A stretch of DNA of 64,000 nt from Mesodorylaimus sp. YZB2_4 (lineage: Eukaryota > Nematoda > Enoplea > Dorylaimida > Dorylaimidae), in assembly GCA_030248295.1 (NCBI GenBank), contig JASANH010001537.1:248001-312000 (forward strand), given 5' to 3'. This document shows, piece by piece, positions 51,201 through 64,000 of this stretch; the first letter of the stretch is position 1; each line of letters starts with the position of its first letter. The position numbers and the translations under genes are program-made. The notes beneath the pieces were generated by a model. It had not been told where the DNA came from, made no database searches, and was given only the letters and a program-made list of their open reading frames with translations.

Positions 51201-52492
51201 TGTCTGAACTTGAGTGAGTGTGGTTTCTTTCTCTCTGTTGACTTTTCACAGGACTCGTTTGGTTTAGACAACAGCGATCTGCTGGCGTGCACTGTGGTGG
51301 CCAAAGATGGGTAAGTACATGGTTACTTGGCGGTCCCTGGTGTTGAGTGGGGTTTGTCTGTTTCAGGACAAAGTGCCAGCGATTCTTGGTGACTGGTGGT
51401 CTGCAATTGATGTTGGTGGAACCAGACACGAAGAAGTTGGGTTGGGGTGTGGTTCGATTCGCCGGCTATCTGCAGGACTGCGAGGTTGCGGGTGACAAGG
51501 AGGACAGTCGTGCGCTGGGTATCACGGTGTTGGCACCAGCCGCCAAGGCCCGAGCCACTAGCCACCACTTACTCTCGGCCAAGCTTATCTTCGACGATCA
51601 TATTCGATGCATGGCGGCCAAGCAACGCTTGACTAAGGCAAGTGTGTGTGAGAGTGGTTGAGGGGGATCTGAGTGGCATTCGTTTTTCAGGGGAGGCAGA
51701 AGGCTCGGCAGTACAAAATGGACGTCATATCGCATTTGTTGGAGATGCGTGGATCATCGGAGAACGCGGCGGACACGTTGCTGCCTCCCCCGCCGCTGCT
51801 GTGTAAGTATATAACAAGGACTTAGGCCAGGGTGACCCCACTAAACGCTGATTGTGTGTTTTAGCGAACGTGGTCGGTCGTCAGGTGCCCGGTTATGTGG
51901 CTGTGGATAATTCTCGACGACGAAACGAGGGGGTATTCAAATAACGTAATCTTGTTGGCTCGTGTGACAAGAACGTTGTGGTGTGGAGTGAAACTGGGTT
52001 GCCTTGCAGGCCGTCGCACCAAAGACCCCATCGACCGAGCAGGCGCCTCCGAAACAACTCTCGACCAGGAGACGAGTCCGGGTGCTGTCGGCCGAGTCGG
52101 TGGCCCATGAGCACGGCCAAGCGGCACCCGAACAGGGCCAAGATGCGTACGCCATGGAGGAAATGAAAAAGTCGGACTCGCCGTCGATCAGCAACAAGGC
52201 GCCCGAGGCCGTCTCGTTCGTGGCCAAGCGCAGCAATTCGCTGAGTCCGCGCGTGGTACCTCGATTCGGTGTCTCATCCGACGACCAGAAGACTCCTCCT
52301 GTGGAGAAGAGAGGTGTGGTTTCTTCACTGTTCAGCAGGAGTCGGCCGGTGGCGGCCACCAGCAGGAGCAGGGAGGATGGTGGCCTGGAGATGATGGGTG
52401 TGCAAGTGAAGGAGGATTCGAGCGCGTCCGCTCCCTCTCTCCAGTGTTTTGTTGGCAAGAGGAAGGTGTCGTCGCAAGTACTCGATATCTAG
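48220..52492 (+). CDS. CLEC16A: CLEC16A/Ema/GOP-1 endosome-lysosome and mitophagy protein
   Basis: Twenty-three exons: 48220-48287, 48355-48483, 48544-48677, 48734-48801, 48849-48929, 48982-49087, 49165-49294, 49404-49578, 49637-49690, 49749-49844, 49895-49925, 49982-50069, 50128-50228, 50374-50493, 50592-50752, 50805-50855, 50912-51040, 51093-51213, 51268-51310, 51367-51637, 51691-51802, 51865-51932, 52010-52492. They splice to 939 residues. The N-terminal FPL domain is clear ([62 protein letters not shown]). Later conserved parts are [44 protein letters not shown] Ser/Pro-rich disordered tail ends the protein. The family supports endosome maturation, Rab2 activation (GOP-1) and Nrdp1/Parkin-linked mitophagy. 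The intron after exon 20 uses a GC donor (AAG|GCAAGT). Very sure. Confidence 0.96.
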
Positions 52493-52670
52493 TTCTGATT
52501 AGTCATATCTGCTAGGCTGTGAACAGTGTATTATGTGTAGTGGTGGATGCGCGAGCAGAAAAGGTCCTTATAAAATGATGAGGGTGGAGGTTGGTTGTGT
52601 TGACTAGTTTGGACTTTCTACTTTGTGGCTGTTGTTTGGGAACCAGTTAGAGTGATCGCATTTAGGAAAT

Positions 52671-54786
52671 ATGGCCGCCGCCTCGTGTTCGATGGACGCG
52701 GATAGGAAGAGTGGACTTGTGAATGTGATCGTGCTGGGCATGGCTGGATCAGGCAAGAGCACTTTCGTGCAGGTGAGTCGGCTGGGGTAGTGACTCCCTG
52801 CAGCACCGTGATAGAGCGTCTGTGGAAGCAGATGGGGCTGGGTTTTGGGAATTGCAGTGAGCTAGCTGTCCCCTGGGACTCAAGGTAGACCTGACCTGGG
52901 TAATTGTTTCAGCGAATCACTGCTCACCAGTACGAAAAGAATGAGCCGCCCTACGTGGTGAACATGGACCCGGCCGTGTTGGAGGTTGCGTACCCGGCTA
53001 ACGTGGGTCAGTTGGTCTTCCTTGTGAGCGTGGGCCGAATGTGACTGGCCTTCTTTTCAGACATAAGGGACACGGTGAACTACACGGAAGTGATGAAGCA
53101 GTAAGGCAACTCTGTGGCTGATTGTGGGTCGAAAATTGTACTCCTCGTTTCAGATATAATCTGGGCCCGAACGGTGCCATTATGACTTGTCTGAACTTGT
53201 TTACCACTCGCTTTGATCAGGTGCGTGCTGTGGAGGCTCGTCTGGTCGTCGCGGCCAGGACTAGGTCGCATGACTGAACTTTTGTGCAGAGTGTAACCAG
53301 CATTCCTGGCGGTCAGAGATCGATACTCTTCTCCAGTTGGGGAAGGTGTAGTCGAGAGACTTGCCTTCCTCCAGGAGGTCTTGTCCCAGAGCAGAGACTT
53401 CTCTCTCATTTCCTGCCGCCTGGGTGCGCTGGCTACAAGAGTCAGGGACTGTAGTGAAGCACCAGTTATATCAGCATTTTTTCAGGTTGTTGAATTGCTA
53501 GAAAAACGTAAAGATTCATGCAAGTAATCTGGGAATAGTTGGTCGATGGAGACGGAATATGCTGCTGGCCCTCGTTTTAGGTTGGCCTTCTTCGACACGC
53601 CTGGCCAGATAGAGGTGTTCACTTGGTCGGCATCGGGCACCATAATCACGGAGACCCTGGTACGACTATGCTCTGACGTGTTGCGTGTCCTGTAGGAAGA
53701 AGGTTTCAGGCATCAGTGCTGCCGACGGTGGTAGCGTACGTGGTGGACGTGGTGCGCAGTGTCAGCCCGGTCACGTTCATGTCCAACATGCTCTACGCCT
53801 GCAGCATACTCTACAAGACCAAACTGCCCTTCGTGCTCGTCCTGAACAAGGTAAGCGAACAATCCGTGCTCGGAGCCCACAGTCAGTTGGGGTTGTTCAT
53901 TTCAGACGGACTTGGCCGACCCCGCGCCCATTCTCAAGTGGATGAAGGACTTTGAGAGTTTCCAGGAGGCCCTGGAGAACGAGAAGGACTACATCTCGGA
54001 TCTAACTCGATCTCTCTCCTTGGTCTTGGACGAGTTCTACGAAAATCTCAAGGTAGAATCAGTTGTGTCTAGTGTTCTCTTGACAGTCCATGGCTTTCAG
54101 TGCGTGCCAGTGTCGGCAGTGACTGGCCAGGGGATAGAGGAGTTCTTCAAATTATTGGAAGATGCTCGAGACGAATACGAAAAGTGAGTGAATGTGACAG
54201 CTCTTTTGGTCCTGGTTATTTGTGCTGAGTTTCAGGGAGTATCGGCCGGAATATGAACGATTGAAGAAGGAAAAGGTGGGTGTGTTTATCGAATAAGAGG
54301 GAGGTGGAACGTCAAAACCCTGTTTCAGGAAGCAGCAGTGATGGCGGAACAAGCGCGGCAGTTGGAACGAGTCAGATTGGACGCGTCGAAGGATGGCGGT
54401 GTTCAATTGAGTGGTGAGGAGAGGGGGCAGAGTGCTGGTTCGTCGACGGGTTAGTGCGGGCTCTGATGGCTGTAAGACATGGTGTGATGTGTCCTCGCTC
54501 AGGGAGTGTTTGACTGGGAGACTGATCTCTCAAGTCGCTGTTACAATGTGCACTTGGTCATTGAAGGTGCGGGTATCCAGGTGGCGGGCGCAGATCGTAT
54601 CCATATATCTCTGGCGGACGACGAGCCGTGCAATGAAGGGGGTGAGGAAGAGGAAGATGGTAGGTGTTTGTTCTTGGTGCCCCTCGCCACACTGATCGCA
54701 CTTTGCACTTTGTAGCCGAAGAAAGGACCGAGTACGAATCGTTCAAGCGGTACCTGGCCATGCATAAAGGCAACGACAAGCAGTGA
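52671..54786 (+). CDS. GPN1: GPN-loop GTPase 1 (XAB1), RNA polymerase II import factor
   Basis: Thirteen exons: 52671-52772, 52913-53006, 53061-53100, 53154-53220, 53486-53523, 53581-53659, 53710-53850, 53906-54052, 54101-54183, 54236-54275, 54329-54413, 54507-54659, 54716-54786. They splice to 379 residues (human GPN1 has 374). P-loop GMAGSGKST, the GPN loop [13 protein letters not shown], switch [35 protein letters not shown], and base-recognition LVLNKTDLAD are all present. GPN1 pairs with GPN3 and carries RNA polymerase II subunits into the nucleus. The acceptor of exon 12 is the weak point: GGGAG|TG at 54506 keeps frame, and GAAG|GT near 54570 would too. Reading through the exon 11 donor gives a stop at 54450, so a shorter C-terminus is possible. 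Confidence 0.93.
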
Positions 54787-54814
54787 CTTCGTGTCTGTGT
54801 TGTTGATTCATGTG

Positions 54815-54820
54815 AATAAA
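54815..54820 (+). terminator. polyadenylation signal of GPN1
   Basis: AATAAA 29 bp after the GPN1 stop codon and about 150 bp before the OSBP start codon. Confidence 0.7.
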
Positions 54821-54973
54821 ATGTAGACCCATGCTGGTTGTTGCGCTGTGCGACTGGCTGGCGAACCTGAATCTCTCTCTTACCCGTGTGTGCGCCTGGG
54901 TGAGTATGATGGGGCGAGCATTCTCGGCCACTTTCCCTTTCAGGACGGGTACCCGTTTGGTGGCGGGCCGAAC

Positions 54974-57900
54974 ATGAGCTCATCGGCGAATAACACGGGC
55001 AAGGCGAGCTCGAGGAGTGGCGATGAGGACGGCGAGTTCAAAGGGTGGCTGAACAAGTGGACCAACTACCTGAAGGGCTATCAGAAACGGTGGTTCGTGC
55101 TGGCGGACGGGGTGCTCTCCTATTACAGGTCGGTTAGTGGCTGGCTGTGGCGGCACTGCTGACCGTCTCGTTACAGGAACCAGGCCGAGGTGGGGCACAC
55201 GTGTCGGGGCTCGATCAACCTGCAGGGGGCCTACATCCACGCCGAGGACGCGTCCACGTTCGTGGTCAGTGGGGGCACGCAGACATTCCATCTGAAGGCG
55301 TCGAACGAGAGTGATCGTCAGAAATGGATCAGCGCCCTGGAACTGGCCCGTGTCAGAGCAATCAGAGCGGCCGATTCTGGTGAGTGTGAGTGAACGTGGT
55401 GCGATCTGAGGGTGAGGAGGTGTTGTTATAGACGAGGACGAAGAGATCAAGTTCGAGAGTGAGAAGGAGAGCGTGCTGAAGGGCGATCTGCAGAATGCTA
55501 TTCGCGCACTGCAAAGCAAATTAGACGATTTGAGCACGTGTCAAGGTCTGATCGGTAAGCCGGTTGCTCAAAGCTGACTAATCCAGTTTGGAACCTCAAA
55601 GCGATAAGGGGACAAACTTTCCCCTCTAAAGGTAGCTAGAGCCATAGCAAGGTCAGGGTCCATCAGCTCTCTAGTAGCACCCTTACTCAGGTAGTCAGGG
55701 CCTTTAGGCATCGGGGCGGGGCCTATCGCGTGTTGCTGGTCTGATAGACTCCACTAGTGCTATGGTCGAGTAGCTGTATGCCTGTAGCACGGCCTGTGAT
55801 GGGCAGTCTATGGTCGTGTCTGTTTCAGTTAACCACGGTTCGAATCTGCAGCGGGCGCTGGCCGACATTGAGAATCTGCAGAACGGGGGCGAGCAGGCCA
55901 CGAAGACTGTGAACGAACGGGCCACGCTCTTCCGCATAACAGCCAACGCTATGATTAATGTGAGTCATTTGATCGGCGAAACGAAGTGCAGATTGCAGTT
56001 TGTCTTTTTGACTTCAGGCTTGCGGCGAGTTCGCCACATTAGCGCAGACGCACGGCAAAAAGTGGCAGCGTATGCTGCAATTTGAACACGAGCAGCGCAT
56101 TCGTCTTCAGGAACAGTTGGAGCAGTTGGCGAGGCAACACTCGGCCCTGGAGCGAGCGGCAATCAAGGAGAGTCGCGCGCTGTCGGCTGGTAAGTGATGG
56201 TGGACCAGTGTCAGTCACGAAGCGGGTGTGCCCGACTAAGTGAAGGCCATCACAGCCATCACCTGGTCTGGCACACCTGCACGTGTCTTGTGTTGCAGGA
56301 GGCGATGACGAAGTGGAAGTGTTCCACGACGCCCCAGAACAGCTATCTGATCTCGTATCGTTGGAGGTTGGTGGCCGGAATCGGGCCTTGGGGTAAGTGG
56401 CAGATTGGCTGTCCTAGCCTTGGTCATCGAGGGAGTAGTGTGTTGCAGAGGCATCGGTCGTACTCCGAGTCAGGTCAGTGGCAACGAACACGACGACGAG
56501 GAAGTGGCGGGCGATGAGACGGCCGAAGAACGCGCCAAGACGGCCAAACTGCTGCAGCTGTCGTTCGTCACTCGATCGGACTCAGTGGCCGAGCCATCCG
56601 TAAGCACTGACCCTGCTGCCATGCACCTGTGATGGATTGTCATCGTTGGTTTAGGATGCAATCTCTTTGCAACAAAACTTGGATGTGTCGACTCGCAAAC
56701 GTCGCACCTCGATCCCGCCCAAGCCGAATGTGCAGATCAGTTTGTGGAGTATTATGAAGAATTGCATTGGCAAGGAACTCTCCAAGATTCCCATGCCCGT
56801 AAATCCGCCCGCTTGCGCGGCTGTTCTGGTTTCAGCTCGACTTTGTTGCAGGTCAACTTCAGCGAGCCGTTGTCAATGCTGCAACGTTTGGCCGAGGACT
56901 TCGAGTACTCGCTCATTCTGGATCGGGCGGCGCTGTGCACCGACTCGACGGAGCAGATGTGTTTCGTGGCTGCATTTACCGTCTCCTCGTACTCGACCAC
57001 GACTAGTCGTACCAGCAAGCCGTTCAACCCCCTCCTGGGCGAGACCTACGAGTGCGATCGTATGGACGATCTCGGGTGGCGATCGATCGCTGAGCAGGTA
57101 GGCTGTGAGGGATGGATGAAGGGCGGTCTGGCAGTCGGTGCTTACAGGTCAGCCACCATCCTCCCGCCGCGGCCATGCACGCCGAGGGACGCAGCGGGTG
57201 GGCGTGCTACCAGGAGTTCGCTATGTCGTCCAAGTTCCGAGGCAAGTACCTGTCCGTCATTCCGCTCGGCACATCTCACTTGGAGTTCAAAGAGTAAGTC
57301 GCGCCTGGCAGTCCTAAGTGACAAGCACCAGCTGTCCCTCCTCGTTTTAGATCCGAGAACCACTACACGTGGCGCAAGGTGACCACGACGGTGCACAACA
57401 TAATCGTGGGCAAATTGTGGATCGATAATCACGGAGAGATGACTATCGAGAATCACAAAACGGGCGACAAATGCCACTTGAAATACGTACCCTACTCCTA
57501 CTTCTCCCGCGACATACCCCGCAAGGTGAGAGACTGGTGGTGGGCCCCGGGCCGTGCTAGACCGTGCCTTTCAGGTAACTGGCGTGGTGACGGACAAGAA
57601 GGGCGAGGTGCGGTGGGTGATCCAGGGTGCGTGGGACGACTACGTCGAGTGCGCCAAGGTGATTGGACCGTCGGGTAAGGGCGGCCAGGACAACCCCGTC
57701 TTCGAGACCCTGCCGCCCAAGGTCATTTGGAAACGCAATCCGCCCTTGTAAGTACACGCTCCCGGAATATGGTCTCGTATTCAGCCATTCGATTTCAGGC
57801 CGGGCTGCGAGAATTTCTATTTTTTCACGCAACTAGCTATCGAGTTGAACGAGCCTGAGTCGGGGGTGGCGCCGACCGATTCACGTCTGCGTCCCGACCA

Positions 57901-58218
57901 GAGGCTGATGGAGGAAGGCAAGTGGGACGAGGCGAATGTGGAGAAGTTGCGCTTGGAAGAGAAACAGCGGGCCACTCGTCGAAAACGCGAGGCCGAAGCC
58001 GAGCAGGCCATGACTGAGGGTGAGTGCTGGCCACGGACTGCACTGGACTGTGCTGTGAGAGGGCTGTGATTTCAGGCAAACCGTACAAGGACTACGAGCC
58101 TGTGTGGTTCGCCAAGCAGAAGGACAAGTGGACGCACGGGGTCATCCACACTTACACGGGTCGCTACTGGGAGGCGAAGAAGAAAAAGGACTGGCACGCT
58201 TGTCCGGATATTTACTGA
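54974..58218 (+). CDS. OSBP: oxysterol-binding protein (OSBP)
   Basis: Fourteen exons: 54974-55128, 55177-55379, 55432-55554, 55829-55959, 56018-56189, 56299-56392, 56449-56599, 56655-56798, 56852-57097, 57148-57293, 57351-57525, 57575-57747, 57799-58019, 58076-58218. They splice to 758 residues. A PH domain comes first ([20 protein letters not shown]), then coiled-coil segments, an FFAT-like ER-targeting motif (EVFHDAPE, about 281-288) and the ORD lipid-transfer domain with its lid-edge segment [20 protein letters not shown] split at an intron, and the signature EQVSHHPP. OSBP exchanges cholesterol for PI4P at ER-Golgi contacts, using VAP on the ER and PI4P/Arf1 on the Golgi. The second aromatic of the usual EFFDA FFAT core is His here. 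Very sure. Confidence 0.97.
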
Positions 58219-63161
<4,943 letters not shown>

Positions 63162-63283
63162 GATACCAGTAGATGATAGAATGCAATTAAGTGTTGTGTT
63201 GTTCTTTGCTAACACGGTTTTTTGATGGAATTCGGTTAACTACCCGTCATTCGACTTACCCACAGAGGCGCTATATTTGTTCG

Positions 63284-63289
63284 AATAAA
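63284..63289 (+). terminator. polyadenylation signal of HSPA4
   Basis: AATAAA 123 bp after the HSPA4 stop and 139 bp before the stop of the convergent AMPK gamma gene. Confidence 0.7.
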
Positions 63290-63427
63290 AAATTCAACGT
63301 GCTCCCATGGATATACTTGCCGAATCACAATGCACATTCAAAAAAATAAGCGTAAATTACTCGGAATAACATAAGCATCAAAAATTAGACAAAAACCAAA
63401 CAGGTTAGTCGTCACTTCCCACGCCAA

Positions 63428-64000
63428 TCAACTCGTGTCCATTTTTTCCGCATCGTTATCTAAGAACGAGCAGAGGAGTCACGCGGGTCCAGCTCGCCCA
63501 TACTGTCTTACTTACCAAACTTCCTCAGGACCAGGTAGCGTAAAATATCGGAGAGGGAGACGAGGCCTCGGACGCGTTTCTCCTCGTCCGTGATCACGAT
63601 CCGATGCACCTCGGCCTTGACCAGTGTCTGGATGACCAATGCCAGCGGGTCGGTCTCCTTGCAACTTCGCACGCCCTCGAACCACTGAAATGCGACACGA
63701 TCGAGAGTCGGCCAGCTCGTGCTCACACACCAACTTACGTCCGATCGATGCTTGAGCGCGTCCTGGACAGTGATCTCCAAATTGTTGTACGACTTGTCCG
63801 CCGCCAAGTTGATGACGTCGAACTTGGCGTAGATGTCGACCACCTGGCCACTCGCGTCCAACACGGGCAACGCCGACACACGATTGTCCAAAAAGCTCGC
63901 CAACGCGTCGATAAGTAACGTGTCTTGCTGAACCTGCAATACAGTCCGACCATGTCGAACAGGACCAGTCTCATGGCACACAACCCTCACCGTCAGAATG
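63428..64000 (-). CDS. PRKAG: AMP-activated protein kinase gamma subunit (C-terminal part, cut by window edge)
   Basis: Visible exons are 64000-63991 (partial), 63933-63739, 63684-63516 and 63459-63428. They encode the second CBS pair of the gamma subunit: DNRVSALPVLDASGQVVDIY, KFDVINLAADKSYNNL, then WFEGVRSCKETDPL, AEVHRIVITDEE and GLVSLSDILRYLVL. The gamma subunit binds AMP, ADP and ATP and sets AMPK activity by energy state. Conserved nucleotide contacts visible are the Asp of SLSD and the HR of EVHRI. The last exon encodes only nine or so residues (DNDAEKMDTS) after a donor (G|GTAAGT) that would otherwise read into a stop two codons later, so two C-termini are possible. The 5' part lies beyond the window. 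It converges with HSPA4. Confidence 0.94.

Overview
This window is a eukaryotic, animal nuclear genome. Nearly every gene is split by short GT-AG introns, many only 50-100 bp long, ending in pyrimidine-rich CAG or TAG. The gene set is metazoan: a rhodopsin-type GPCR, an Ig-domain receptor tyrosine kinase, two STRA6-type retinol receptors, a voltage-sensor (Hv1-type) channel, SGSM, CLEC16A, OSBP and an AMPK gamma subunit. The compact, gene-dense layout, GC content near one half and tRNA-derived SINEs suggest a small-genome invertebrate. I cannot name the species; a tardigrade-like ecdysozoan is one guess among several. Exon limits were found by hand from splice motifs, reading-frame continuity and family resemblance. 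For every multi-exon complete model the exon lengths add up to a whole number of codons.

Left part (1-30.3 kb) is loosely packed and receptor-rich. It holds a single-exon VWA/TSP1-like membrane protein (+), an atypical GPCR (-), a 6.2 kb stretch without a supported gene that carries SINE copies, an Ig-domain receptor tyrosine kinase with unusual kinase motifs (-), a tetraspan protein of unknown function (-), and a tandem pair of 15-exon STRA6-like genes (both -) with matching exon structure. A full-length SINE with an 11-bp target-site duplication sits in the first intron of the kinase gene.

Right part (30.3-64 kb) is packed with conserved cellular genes: N-myristoyltransferase (+), an Hv1-like voltage-sensor protein whose S1 selectivity aspartate is asparagine (+), a costars/ABRA actin regulator (-), the RUN-TBC Rab GAP SGSM (-), the Hsp90 co-chaperone p23 (-), a Mis18BP1/KNL2-like SANT protein (+), a CDCA3/Tome-1-like protein (+), a REEP ER-shaping protein (+), dephospho-CoA kinase DCAKD (-), CLEC16A (+), the GPN-loop GTPase GPN1 (+), oxysterol-binding protein (+), an Hsp110/HSPA4 chaperone with a canonical heat-shock element upstream (+), and the 3' part of an AMPK gamma subunit (-, running off the right edge).

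The genes do not form one pathway. Local themes are the receptors on the left, membrane traffic and ER/lysosome genes on the right (SGSM, REEP, CLEC16A, OSBP), chaperones (p23, Hsp110) and two mitotic genes side by side (Mis18BP1-like, CDCA3-like). Head-to-head pairs (p23/Mis18BP1-like and DCAKD/CLEC16A) probably share promoters. No CRISPR array, operon or prokaryotic feature was seen.
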